Assembly: GCF_017591425.1 (NCBI RefSeq) | Contig: NW_024466459.1 | Coordinates: 6,820,001-6,884,000 of the forward strand | Origin: Ochotona curzoniae | Lineage: Eukaryota > Chordata > Mammalia > Lagomorpha > Ochotonidae | Length of the DNA stretch: 64,000 bases | Direction of reading: 5' to 3' | In this document: positions 21,835 through 31,892 of the stretch, one piece after another | Numbering within the stretch: the first letter of the stretch is position 1 | Layout: every line of letters starts with the position of its first letter | Notes under the pieces: model-generated | What the model saw: the letters and a program-made list of their open reading frames with translations, nothing else | What the model was told of the DNA's origin: nothing | Database searches by the model: none | Position numbers and translations under genes: made by a program

Positions 21835-23044
21835 CCACTGGGGACCCAGACGTGTGTGTTCGTCCCAACTCCCTAGGAAGTAACTGATGTAAGTCTGCAC
21901 AGGATAACCCACCAGCATGAGTGCTATGTACAACCTGTGAGTTCTAGTGTGAGTGGTCTGGGAGGGAAACGGTGGGCACCTCCCTCTTGGGTTACCACTC
22001 CCACTGGAGAGCATGAAAATCAGGTCTGTGGCAGGGGTGGCTGGACAGAATGGCACCAACTAGCATGTATGTGGGCTGGATAGCGGAGCTAGTTGGGTTA
22101 AACTAGGTTTCAATGCCCATTGACATGTATGAGAGCTGAATGGGATGTGAGACAGACTGGACTAGTCTGCTGTACATACTGGCAAGCACAGGAACTAGGG
22201 CAGGGGGCGGGCCTGATGGGGGTTATTGTGGGTCACTCTGACTAGGCTGCAGCTCCCCACTGGTTTATGTGAGGGCCGAATGTGTGCTGGGCAGAATCAG
22301 GCTGGACTGCAACACTCATTGGTTCCAGTGGAAAACAGGGCTGGAAACAAAACCGACCCAGCAATTGCAGCCACCAGCTGATTGGGGCGATGGACTGTAC
22401 CAGGCCCTGTACTTGCAAGTACACACAAGAATCTGGTCTGGGATCACCTTGGACAAAGTTTCTTTGGGGATCTCCCCAATCAAACTGCCGGACTCAGAAC
22501 CCCAACCATGAAGAGAAGTGCAGGTTCCATGGTCTGCCATGGAGTACAAGTGCCAGAGCCGAGCCTCCTCAGAGGCAAAGAGAGAGCAGTGAACAGCATA
22601 ACCAAGTGCACGTGGAGGATATGGCAGTCTATCAGAACCTGCAGCGGATGCCTGGCACCACAGCAGAGGACAGAACTAATCAATCAATTACTCCAGCCAT
22701 ATGTTGGCAGTGAAAAACTGGGCAAACCGAGAATCTAGGATGGACTACGTCAATCAGTGGATTCTGCAGTGACTTCATCGTGCTTGGAATGGAGAGATTG
22801 GCAGCAATTCATAACTGTTGAACTATCAAAACCACTTGATCAAGACGTTTGGAGCATGCCCCACATCAGGGACCTGGGATGGGCAGGAGGCTGAGTGGGG
22901 CTTCTCCCTTTATCTCTCCCTTTACCACAAATACAGAAAAAGAAGAGAATGTGGAAATAATAGTCTTATCCACTTTCCTGTAGCCCTTGAACCTTTGTGC
23001 CCCAGTTAACCATGTAAAGATTGTCAAAAATGAAGAAAAAAAAA
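21835..23044 (+). mobile_element. unidentified retroelement-like block with ~60-bp tandem units and A-tail
   Basis: Part 1 (about 21870-22385) is a diverged tandem array. At least three units are alignable by eye: around 22064 (TATGTGGGCTGGATAG...), 22124 (TATGAGAGCTGAATGG...) and 22265 (TATGTGAGGGCCGAATG...), each about 58-62 bp and ending in words like CCCATTGA or CTCATTGG. Part 2 (22386-23035) is a ~650-bp non-tandem body. It then ends in A9. The polyadenylated end and neighbouring SINE cluster suggest a non-LTR retroelement, possibly a lagomorph LINE untranslated region. An ERV fragment is the alternative. The two overlapping frames inside (22282-22713 and 22382-22738) match no family I recognise. 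Confidence 0.5.
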
Positions 23045-23217
23045 TCTTGTGAGTTCTGTGTTAATCAAAGGCAAAGCCGTCAGAGTCCAGCCTCTCGCTC
23101 CAGCCCCTGACCCTCCCTGCTTCCTTATGTCCAAACAAGCATCCCAAGATGGAAATGGACCATGCCTTTCCACAGTGTTTCAACTCGTACTTCATAAGGC
23201 GTAGTTGCAACACAAAC

Positions 23218-23233
23218 TACGTGTGTGTGTGTA

Positions 23234-23265
<32 letters not shown>

Positions 23266-23271
23266 TGTGTG
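23218..23271. repeat. (GT)n tract, 54 bp alternating Pu-Py
   Basis: GT units with two TA interruptions leave purine-pyrimidine alternation unbroken from 23218 to 23271, the sequence requirement for Z-DNA. Confidence 0.9.
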
Positions 23272-23502
23272 GTTGTTCTTTCTTTTCACACAATGCTTTT
23301 GGTTCACAAATCTTTTTTAACCTAGCAGGGGCAATGTTGTGGCTCTAACCATTGCATGCAGGGTTCTGGGAGGAGAGGAATAGAAAAAGTGAGTTTGTCA
23401 CTTTTCTCAGATAGAATGATCTTAAGCCAAATGTTGACCAAAACAGAAAGATTTGCCTGGCAAACACATCCCTCAAGTTTCCTTGCCCCTGGAGTCCTTG
23501 CT

Positions 23503-23524
23503 CTGTGTGTGTGTGGGGGGGGGG
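23503..23524. repeat. (TG)n followed by G10
   Basis: A short TG run runs directly into ten G residues, probably from slippage at the edge of a microsatellite. Confidence 0.8.
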
Positions 23525-24185
23525 TATTTTTCATGAATGAAAGCTCTCCCACGCCTACTCCTTTAATAATCAAGTTCCCATCACCTAAGGGAGCTGATAT
23601 CAGCTAAGATGAAGAAAGAGGCAAGTTGCTTGAATTAGTGTAAATGACTGACACAGTTGTGCAATACGTAAGCAATACTTGCAGGTGAAAGGGATCTTGC
23701 TCCGTTTCTCAGGTTTTCCTGGAAGCAGCAGCTCTCCAGGCCCTCAATACCGTATGTGAAAGACGCCCCAGCTGCCCCCTCACTCAGAATCGAGCCCACC
23801 TCCTTGCCACAGTCCTCCCAGCATCCTCCCACCTCCACCTGCTCAAACCACAGGCCGCTGCACTCCAAGAACTGCATGGATCCGTTGCAGCCATGTCTGC
23901 TGTCACTCCTGCACTAGGGCCTGGGTAGCTCCCCATCTCACCCACCAAACACCATCATTTTCCTCTGCGTTCCTTCCTTCCTTGCTCAAATTCCCAAGAA
24001 CATTGTAGGCTACTGTGTTAAAACAAAAGTTAACATTCAGTAGGTCAAAAACAGCACAAACATCCCCAACTTGCAGCTTATAACATACGGTCCAAAAGCA
24101 ACTATGAAGCTAGTCCTGAATGAAGACAGAATGACCAGCCACTGCCCACTGCCCCAATGGAGTCTCTCTCTCTGCACCCCGCCCC

Positions 24186-24222
24186 CATGTGCGCGCACGC
24201 ACGTGTGTGTGTGTGTGTGTGT
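24186..24222. repeat. Z-DNA-type tract: GCGCGCACGCAC plus (GT)10
   Basis: 37 bp of uninterrupted purine-pyrimidine alternation that begins with GTGCGCGCACGCAC and continues as GT repeats. CG steps next to GT repeats form Z-DNA more readily than GT alone. It is CpG-dense compared with its surroundings. Confidence 0.85.
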
Positions 24223-25139
24223 TAGCGTCTTCCTTTTCTCCAGGTGCCTACATTTTTGAGCTCCCCAGTACAGCTGAAGCTGCACAAAAAAAAAAGACAC
24301 ATGGAAAATCACACGGGAGCAAACCCAGTATCATTTTCAATGAAATAGATGGCCCTGCATCCCCACCAGACTAATCCCAGAATCCACATCCAATGCAAAG
24401 GAGAGACTCCCAAAGTGCGGCTCCCAGCACAGGCACACGTTCATTCATTTCAGTCCCTCAGCAGCTATGGGTGACATCTCACCCCAAAAACCCCAGTGTA
24501 ACCAGTATTTGCTCAGAGCAAGTGGAGGCAGGACAGGGTGATCCATGAGACAAATTTCCTTTTCTGGGGCCTTCTGGGTTGGGAGACGAGGGATACGTAT
24601 CCTCGGTTTACAATGACCTAAGAATGTCAGTGTGATGCAACAGGTGCAGAAGGTGAGACATGCGAGGAAGAAGCATGTTCCTCTGGTTAGGAGAGTTCAA
24701 GAGACACACTGTGGGCTGGGTTGCAAAAGTCTGCCTTTATTTACCCAAGAAGCTACACAAGGAAAAGGTGATTCAAGTAGTGGGGACACAGACAAGGTAG
24801 GGGCAGGGAGAGGGTGCAGGCCTGGTGGTGTTGGCTGCAGCAAAGAGGACAGCATCTCCGGGTGAGTTGTTCTGGGGGTTCTGATCAGGGACTGGGCCCC
24901 CTGGAAGGGCTCACAGAGCAGGTGCACCCAAATGTCAAGGAGCCACCAAAAGACGGGTGCTAAGGAATGTGCCCTACTTTCCTGGGTCCTTAGGGACTCC
25001 CAGACATCCTTTCCAACAAGAGATGTGTCGCCTGCCAGCCAGCAGATGTGGTCCATGAATAAACTTTCCTGTGGAGCTAGAGGGTGGGGGGCAGGCGCGA
25101 ATAATAAATACGAAGAAAGTGGAGGCCTGCGCTTCCATG

Positions 25140-25400
25140 TCCCCCTCATCTGCTCCCAAGGCAGCAGACACGCTCGCCCAAAGGGGCGGACTCAGACATC
25201 CGCACACCGCGGCCCGGCCGGCCGCACATTAATCCGGGTGGATTTGGCCATCTTGTGACATAGCCAATCAGTTCGAGGGAGGGGACGGCAGGAACGCCTC
25301 TCCTTTCACGCCACAAAAGGATTTTCGTCCCTTGAGAGCACAATGAAAAAAAAAAAAAAAAGCCAATCAAGCCGGGATCAGCTGTGTGCTGGTCGCTGGA
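25140..25400. promoter_or_regulatory. CpG-rich CCAAT/YY1-motif element
   Basis: A small CpG cluster (25185-25225, including the 10-bp palindrome CGGCCGGCCG at 25215-25224) is followed by TAATCC (25230-25235, OTX/PITX type), GCCATCTT (25247-25254, YY1 core) and two CCAAT boxes in the same orientation (AGCCAATCAG at 25262 and AGCCAATCAA at 25361), with an A17 run between them. There is no recognised repeat apart from the A-run. The combination resembles a TATA-less promoter or a conserved enhancer. No transcript evidence is available, and the direction is unknown. Confidence 0.35.
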
Positions 25401-25539
25401 GAACTGTCTCTCCCAGAGGGGGGTGGGGGGCACATATTGCTCCGTGTGGGAAACCCACAACCTCAGCTTCTCACACATTGTTCTCCTCTTCAACAGCACC
25501 CCCTCCCCACCAGCCCACACCCTCGCCTCTCCCCTCCCC

Positions 25540-25800
25540 CAAAGCCGTTAATGCCACAAAAGATACTTTCCCCATTGTTCCCCGGGGACAGCTGAGAGGT
25601 CTGAGTTAGCCATACACAGCTCAGCCACCTCTCCTGGGAGAAAGGGGATGGACCGGCCAAGTGGAGAGCAGGATGCTTTATCATACAAAGGAATTCAAAC
25701 CCACTTGGGCTCTGGGGCCCTTCCAGGACGGTGGGGGGTTAAATACGGTTACATTTTCATTAGGTGCTAATAGTGAAAGGGCAACTCCGGGCAGCAGGGA
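25540..25800. promoter_or_regulatory. candidate conserved noncoding element
   Basis: Repeat-free DNA containing CCATTGTTCCC (SOX type) near 25572, CAGCTGAGAGG and TCAGCCACCTCTCC (E-box/GLI-like), CTTTATCATAC and 'CATTTTCATTAGGTGCTAATAG' (core TCATTAGGTGCTAATAG, two ATTAG/CTAAT homeodomain half-sites). It continues the cluster that starts at 25140. The call rests on motif density only. Confidence 0.3.
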
Positions 25801-27599
25801 CCACACATTGTTATGCAGAAAGTTTCCCCCGAAGCAAGGTCAGGGCAGGTGGGGTGGAGTTGGGGGTGGTGATGGGGGGGAAAGGGAACAGCCAGTGTCA
25901 AGGCCTGGTCCAGGGAAGGGAGGGAGTAGGGGGCATGCACCAGGTGCATTGTTGGCCGGTGAGTCCCATCAATGGGAAAGTCATGTTTCCTCCAAAGGGA
26001 ACAAGTTGAAATTGCTGGGGAGGGGAAGGACCAGTGGGTGGCTGGGGACAGAGCCACGCCACCTTCCAGGAACCCTCCCCGCCCGCAGTCCTCCCCCACA
26101 GCTTTGCTGGGATACTTGGGAGGTACTGGTCCCCCTGGGGCAGTGTAGAGGAAGAACATTTGGACGCTGGGACAATTGCTGTGTCCTCTTGCTTTCTGAG
26201 CCTTAGGTTCTTTCTAATGCCTGGAGTCACAGGCCTGGTCATCGAAGGCAAAGCACCTGCATAAAGGGACGCTTAGAAAGTGGCAGGCAGGGGCGGTCTT
26301 CTTGCTCACTGCCCTTGCACCTATTCCCAGCTCCCTAAGAGGAAATGTAAAAAGGCAAACTTGTTGAAGCTCACCCTTTTACTCTCACTGGCAGCTACAG
26401 TCTTCTCTCTTTCGCTTCCTTGAGAAGCTCAGTGCAGAGCTAGACCCAGAGGAGGTATATACCCTCTGACTTGGAGGATGGTCTCTTTCGGCTCCAAGCA
26501 CTGTCACCCAGCACCCGGAACTTGTGCCTAAATAAACCAGCGTGGAAACTTCTGTTCCCCTGTGTGTTCTTGTTATCCGTGCTGTGACTAACATGGACCT
26601 CTCTGTGGGTGAGGTCTTACCTCGGGCTGTATCCCGAGGGTGCAAAGTGGAGACTTGGATGGGTCAGACCCATGGCCGGTGTGGGCCTCCTGCTCTTTGT
26701 GCTGTCTCAGAGTCACTAGCGCAAGTGCTTGGTCATTGCTTCTTGCCCTGGATCTCCCAAGCCCAGAGCTCCACAGCAAACAGGAGAACTACCCACAGAT
26801 GGTAGAGAAGAAATAGTCTGATTCAAGACACCCGTAATCCTTTTGTGCAGTCAATGATGAAATGTAGGGATGAGCTCTGCGGTGGTGGAATTTGTACTCA
26901 CATGAACATGGGCATCAACAGTCTGGATCACCATGGCAACTGCTGTTCCTGACACCTCTGCTATAGGAGGCGGACCTAAACCCAAGTTTAGAGGGCGGGG
27001 AGTAGGGTGGACAATTTCCATGGATGATGTCTCAAGCCCCAACCAACAAGGGCATCTATACGTAAGGTCTAGAAGTCCATGCAGAGTTTCCAAGTCTCTG
27101 TTTCACTACCAACTCATGAGAAAAAAAATGCAGTTGGGATGTCAGTGTGGTTAGGGGGAAAAGTGGCTATTTTCTCCCACCGACTGAGCACGGCTTGCTT
27201 GGTATTAGAAGCAATATTTAAATTATCTCAGCAGAGGTTGCTTTTGCCTACCACTCCCACTGCTCAGAGTAGATGTTTCATGGAAAAGGCATAAATGATA
27301 AAACAAGAAGTCACCTTACCAAAATGTACTCATCTAGAAAGCTTTGGTATGAGAGAATAAATTGAACAGAAAATCCGAAATGTCTTCCACTGCAACTTCA
27401 CAACCAAGGCTCCAATAGCCACAGTCTTTCATAAAATACCTCTTCTCTTTACCAAACCACCTGTCTGATTTTCCATCTCCTCCTGAGAACATCAAGTTGC
27501 AAACCAAAGATTTCAGGAAAAATCAAGAGATTCACTAAGGCACGTGGAGAAGGTTTTCAATACGAACCTGAACTTCTCTCTTTGTCTCTCCTTTGAAGA
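25801..27599. other. GC-rich then ordinary single-copy DNA
   Basis: 25801-26260 is GC-rich with G-runs, which produces a 181-codon frame (25661-26206) of Gly/Arg/Pro-rich composition with no recognised domain. 26260-27599 shows no repeat family or gene that I can support. Confidence 0.5.
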
Positions 27600-27850
27600 G
27601 TACAAGAAAAAAAAATGCATTGCCCATTAATAAAATTAGAATTCAAATCTTTCCCGGTGCAATGATAGTTCCTTTTAAAGGAAACTACTTCCCTGGAGCC
27701 AGCCCTGTTCAGAAATTACCACCGGTTTCCAGCAATTAAGAGAAGTAAAACATTAAAAAGCAGGAGGTAAAAGACATTTGCATGCTAATAGACCCTTCTG
27801 TAGAGCTGGGAAGCTGTGTTTTATAACAAAGCAGATAACTTTCCCACTAT
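27600..27850. promoter_or_regulatory. octamer-containing candidate enhancer
   Basis: Repeat-free and AT-rich but not low-complexity. It has a perfect POU octamer ATTTGCAT (27776-27783) overlapping a second octamer-like ATGCTAAT (27782-27789), plus CAATTAAG, CCATTAATAAAATTAG and TTCCTTTTAAAGG. Overlapping POU and homeodomain motifs of this kind are common in conserved developmental enhancers. Function is inferred. Confidence 0.35.
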
Positions 27851-28139
27851 AGCCATATTAACCCTGGGCTTCTCACTTGAGCTCCTTGCCCTAATGTCTG
27901 GAACTTCTCTGGCCATGGTTGGGGAAGACACGTGGGTTAACTCCGTGTATCCATCCATCCATCTGCTGTGGCCTGATTCTCCCTGGCTTGTGTAGGGAAA
28001 GAATGAAAAAGAGACTCAAAAGTTTTGAATGTCTTTAAGAAAAGGCAGGGGAAGGTAGAAAGACTCCCCGGGGAGTGAAAACAAAAACAAAACCAAAAAC
28101 ATTTCCTTCAAAAATGGGCAGCGGTATCTGTGCACAAGC

Positions 28140-28260
28140 ACTGGTGTCCAGTGGAATTAGAATGTGAATCTGGCATTACCACTTCCTAGTTGGCTGGCCT
28201 TGGGTAAGTTACTGAACTTCACAGCGCCGTCTGCTTACCTAACAAGCAGAGAATGAACCC
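28140..28260 (+). mobile_element. MIR, plus strand
   Basis: 'AATCTGGCATTACCACTTCC', 'TTGGCTGGCCTTGGGTAAG', 'GTTACTGAACTTCAC' match the MIR core (ggctctgccacttactagctgtgtgaccttgggcaagttacttaac). The 3' half is degraded. Confidence 0.75.
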
Positions 28261-28624
28261 ACTGAGGCAAGGGGGATAGCACTTCCCGGCACCTGAAGAC
28301 TCTAATGGCTACTCTACCACTGTTAGAGCAGCTGGCTCCCATGATGACCCCCCGGGGGTAAAGTTTAAAGCACCGTGGCTTCCTTGAAGGTGTAAGCAAG
28401 GTGTTATCCCCCTGCAGCAAGTTAATCTTGGAGTAAAGGCAGAGAATTCAAAAACTCCTTTCAGAGGGATCCCATCAGGCATGGATCAACAGGGGAACAC
28501 GCTCCCACGTGTAAGCTTGAGGCATCCACAGAAATCAGGATAAAAAGCTCAATCTTCATTAAAAACAGGTGGTAGAGAAGAGAGCTTGGTTTCTCTGGAC
28601 CTAGGTAGACACCATTCCTGAGGC

Positions 28625-28715
28625 TCTTGGAATCACCTGGCCATGTCACTTCAGACAGATTCCTTGACCTCTCTGTGCCTCAATTTTCATGGCAAAGTGG
28701 GGATGAGTCATACAT
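28625..28715 (+). mobile_element. MIR fragment, plus strand
   Basis: 'CATGTCACTTCAGACAGATTCC' (core TCAGACAGATTCCTTGACC) and 'CTCTCTGTGCCTCAATTTTC' followed by 'AAAGTGGGGATGAG' match the MIR 3' half. Confidence 0.75.
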
Positions 28716-29267
28716 CCGGAGTCAGGATGAGCAAGCAAACATTCAACACATGTCAATCATTAAGAGACTTCTCAGCTTCTTACCCACGACACAACGACAA
28801 AGCAATGGCCAAAAGCATCATGTCTTAGAGTTCAAGCCAAGGATGAAGAAAGACAGGTTGGGGTTTGGACAGAGGCATCCTCACAGCTCACGGATGGGCT
28901 CTGCCGGTGGAAAAGAGACTGCCGGAAGGAAAGCAGAGTTCATGAAGGGCTGGCAAAATATTAATCTGGAGCTCACGGATGGGCAGTGGTGTGTGCCCGC
29001 CAACAGCGGGTGATTCCTTCATGTTCGTGCTGCCTGTGGGCTGAGACAAGCCCACCACCCCACCCTTGTACAGAGGGCACAGACCATGACCCTGCCATCC
29101 CATCCACCTCCAAATGGTTTCCCAAGGCAGAGCGTGGGAGGGAAGCAGGGAGTGTGCTAGAAGGCGCAAGGCAAGAAGCAACAAACAGTTCTAAAGCCCT
29201 GTATGTGCTCTCCCTTAGGGTGCTGGTTTTCAACCCAAACTTTGATTTAGAATCACAAGAGAGAACA
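28716..29267. other. single-copy-looking DNA, no gene seen
   Basis: No repeat family or RNA gene is recognised. The frame at 28627-29013 starts inside the MIR fragment and shows no domain. Confidence 0.5.
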
Positions 29268-29471
29268 TTTCTCTAAAAGTTCATGGGAAATTGGAATTGA
29301 AAGCTAAGTTTATGTTGGGCAGAGCAAGGTTTTGAAATCAGTGCACAGGTTTTTCATAACAATACATATTCTATGAATCCTTGGAAGGGATTACTTAGGT
29401 TTCATTTCTTTATTTGCATCAAAATAAACTTATCTTTTAACTTTACTGTCCATAAACTTTTTGAAGTACCC
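29268..29471 (+). mobile_element. palindromic mariner-type MITE, copy 1
   Basis: About 200 bp with long terminal inverted repeats. The left end is 'TCTAAAAGTTCATGGGAAAT' then 'GGAATTGAAAGCTAAGTTTA'. The right end in reverse complement reads 'GTACTTCAAAAAGTTTATGG' then 'AAGTTAAAAGATAAGTTTAT'. It closely resembles the copy at 41620-41798. It has no transposase and is nonautonomous. The assignment to the mariner/Tc1 class is from memory of similar mammalian elements. Strand is arbitrary because the element is nearly palindromic. Confidence 0.65.
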
Positions 29472-30221
29472 GAGTAAGAAAATTTAAAAAAAGAAAAAAA
29501 CTGACTGCCCCCACTGCTCCTTCTTTGGTCTTTCAGAGGTGAGCATCAAGCATGGATGTTGCTGCCTAGCTCTTACTTGAGTCAACTGTCATCACCAGCT
29601 CAATGGTCCTTGTCCTCTTCCTGTCCAGGATGTGTTTGTCATGGAGCAGTGCTGCCCGTCCTTCAGTGCCCATTAGAACCATCTGGAGGTCTATTCGTTT
29701 ATTTATTTGCTGTTTTTAGTGAACAAGCAGGTCCAGAGTCTGCCCATGATTTCTGATTGGATTTGCTTCAAGTGGAAGGCAACTTTGGACATGGACTTCT
29801 GCAGTCTTCTAATTCAGTCCATACCCAATGTCACACTACAGTATGATTCGCAATTGCACAGACTGGGGCAAACCAAATATCTACTCCTTGAAGACTAAGT
29901 AAATTCTAGTTCAAACTCTGAATTGTATGCATCTGTTTAAAAAGAGCGAGAATTTTCACTACACTAACATTAAACCATCTTTAGGATATACAGAAGGGAA
30001 ATACAAAGAAATAGGCAAAACTCATATTAACTATTGTCTGCATAAGAAAGGGAGAAAAATCGAGAATATATTTCCTAGCTGTGGTGTTTGCATAAAGAAA
30101 CACTTGAAAAATACAGAAGAAAATAATAGAGAAAGTAATGACTACAGGGATCAGGGACTCACAGAAAATCCAACAGTCACGGGTTCAATCAAAACGTTTT
30201 TGGTGTCTTTGTTTCTCAAAC
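29472..30221. other. single-copy, AT-rich DNA
   Basis: No gene or repeat family is recognised. A 141-codon frame (29927-30352) is Lys/Asn-rich because of A-rich DNA and runs into the downstream CSINE, which argues against coding. Confidence 0.5.
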
Positions 30222-30244
30222 ATAACTACCTTATTTATTTATGT

Positions 30245-30568
30245 TTAAACATTTTTTTTTTATTGGAATGGAGGATATACAGAGAGGAGAGACAGAGAGA
30301 AAGATCTTCTGCAATGGTTCACTCCCCAAGCGGCCTCAATGGCTGGAGCTGAGCCAATTCGAAGCCAGGAACCAGGAGCTCTTCTGGGTGTCCTACGCAG
30401 GTGCAGTGTCCCAAGCCTCTGGGCCGTCCTCGACTGCTTTCCCAGGCCACAAGCAGGGAGCTGGATGGGAACTTGGGCCGTCAGGATTAGAAGCGGTGAT
30501 CATACAGGGTCCCGGCGTGTGCAAGGCAAGGACTTTAACCACTACATGATCGCTATTAGGCTGGGCCC
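30245..30568 (-). mobile_element. CSINE, minus strand, young
   Basis: An A/T tail, then 'GGATATACAGAGAGGAGAGAC', 'GATCTTCTGCAATGGTTCAC', 'GGCCGTCCTCGACTGCTTTC', 'CAGGCCACAAGCAGGGAGC' and 'AACCACTACATGATCGC', ending GGCTGGGCCC. Imperfect target-site duplications flank it: ATAACTACCTTATTT at 30222-30236 and ATAATTACCTATTTT at 30569-30583. It retains several CpGs, which suggests a recent insertion. Confidence 0.93.
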
Positions 30569-30613
30569 ATAATTACCTATTTTAAAAATTCAGTTCTTGG
30601 GGGGGGAGGGGTG

Positions 30614-30934
30614 TCCAGTGATTTGGCTCAGCAAGTTATGTGGCTGCCTACAACTAGCTAGCGTCCTAGTTGAACGGGAGCTGCATTTCCCAATCAGCTC
30701 CCTGCGAATGCTCCCAGGAAAGCAGTGGAAAGCGGTTCCACTACTTAGATCCATGTTAGTTATGTAGAAACCTGGATGGAGTTCAAGGTATCTGACTTTA
30801 GTCTGGCTCAGCCTTGGCCATTGTGGCCATTTGAAAGGTAAACCAGCAGATGGAAGATCTCTCCAACCCAATCACCCTCTCTGCTTTTCCCTCTCTCTGT
30901 CACTTTGCCTTTTAAATAAACTAAATTTTAAAGC
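30614..30934 (+). mobile_element. CSINE, plus strand
   Basis: 'AGTGATTTGGCTCAGCAAG', 'GCATTTCCCAATCAGCTCCC', 'CCCAGGAAAGCAGTGG', 'CTCAGCCTTGGCCATTGTGG', 'ATTTGAAAGGTAAACCAGC' and 'CTGTCACTTTGCCTTTTAAA' in CSINE order. More diverged than its neighbour at 30245. It is preceded by a G-rich run (30600-30611). Confidence 0.88.
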
Positions 30935-31008
30935 AAGAGCTTGAAAAGTTTGTCAGGTGAATCTCATGAGCAAAGTGTGGGGAAAAAGAAAACAAAACAC
31001 TGACTTAG

Positions 31009-31100
31009 GTTAGGAGTCAACAAATTGCAGCCTGGGAGCCAAGGCTAGACTGCTACCTGTATTATTAATTTTGTTTTTTAAGTGTATATTTAGGTCAATT
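31009..31100. mobile_element. possible hAT-type MER fragment
   Basis: 'AGGAGTCAACAAATTGCAGC' and 'GGGAGCCAAGGCTAGACTGC' followed by 'CTACCTGTATTATTAATTTTG' resemble a mammalian hAT element end (caggggtcagcaaactacagcccgcgggccaaatc...). It is short and diverged, so the family is uncertain. Confidence 0.4.
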
Positions 31101-31218
31101 TTATATTTTCAAAATTATTCAGCATCTGGAATAGTTATTTCCTGTCTGCTCCCTAGAACATGTTCTTTGGTTTGGCATGGCACATTTGTCCCAGTTCACG
31201 AACAGACACTGATGGGTT

Positions 31219-31523
31219 TGTTTGTTTAAGATTTGTTTATTTTTATTACAAAGTCAGATATACAGAGAGGAGGAGAGACAGAGAGGAAGATCTTCCATCC
31301 AATGATTCACTCCCCAAGTGAGTGCAACGGCCGGTGAACCTCTTCCAGGTCTCCCACGCGGGTGCAGGTTCCCAAAGCTTTGGGCCGTCCTCGGCTGCCT
31401 TCCCAGGCCACAAGCAGGGAGCTGGATGGGAAGTGGGGCTGCTGGGACTAGAACCAGTGCCCATATGGGATCCTAGGGCGTTCAAGGTGAGGACTTTAGC
31501 CGCTAGGCCACGCCACCAGGCCC
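31219..31523 (-). mobile_element. CSINE, minus strand, with perfect TSD and internal deletion
   Basis: 'TTATTTTTATTACAAAGTCAG', 'AGATATACAGAGAGGAGGAG', 'GATCTTCCATCCAATGATTC', 'GGGCCGTCCTCGGCTGCC', 'CCATATGGGATCCTAGGGCG', ending CCACCAGGCCC. The target-site duplication ACTGATGGGTT is perfect at 31208-31218 and 31524-31534. Compared with the copy at 48987 it lacks about 25 bp after CCCCAAGTGA. A 196-codon minus-strand frame at 31246-31836 is an artefact of this SINE. Confidence 0.96.
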
Positions 31524-31892
31524 ACTGATGGGTTAACGAAGTCCATACTGGATGTGTATCTCCTCGTTTTACCCCTAATGTCCTTTTCCTGTCCCAGGAT
31601 GCTACCTGGGAACCCCAGGGCACATTGAGTCTCCATGCTTCTGTAGGCTCCTCTGGGTTGTGACAGCTTCCCAGACTTCTGTTCTTCTGTTCTTCTGACC
31701 TGCAGTTCTGGGTAACATTGGCCAGACATTTTGTTGAATGCCTCTTCATTGTCGTTTTTTTCTGGTTCTCATGATTAGCCTGGGATAACACATCTAGGGC
31801 AGAAGGAACACAGAAATAAGGCATTGTTCTTTTCACATCCTATCAACGCTACATAGAGTCAAAGTATGTGGCCGTTGACACAGGGATTGGTG

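Larger units (their letters stand above)
23045..25139. other. single-copy DNA with long GT tracts
   Basis: Apart from three GT/G-type simple repeats annotated separately, no repeat family, RNA gene or credible exon is seen. A 12-bp palindrome GGATACGTATCC lies near 24590. The purine-rich 24620-24900 part gives overlapping frames of no recognised family. Confidence 0.5.

Noticed and set aside
22282..22738. 143- and 118-codon frames inside the 22-kb element
   Set aside because: They overlap in different frames, include array sequence, and match no reverse transcriptase, Gag-like or L1 protein motif that I can see.
25661..26206. 181-codon plus-strand open frame
   Set aside because: Gly/Arg/Pro-rich composition tracks a GC-rich segment. 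There is no recognisable domain, no credible splice structure, and overlapping frames of similar length lie on the minus strand.
30222..31534. CRISPR-like regularly spaced repeats
   Set aside because: Repeated words here are SINE consensus segments in different orientations, not short repeats with unique spacers. The genome is mammalian.
31246..31836. 196-codon minus-strand frame
   Set aside because: About half of it is an antisense CSINE reading, and the other half has no protein family match.
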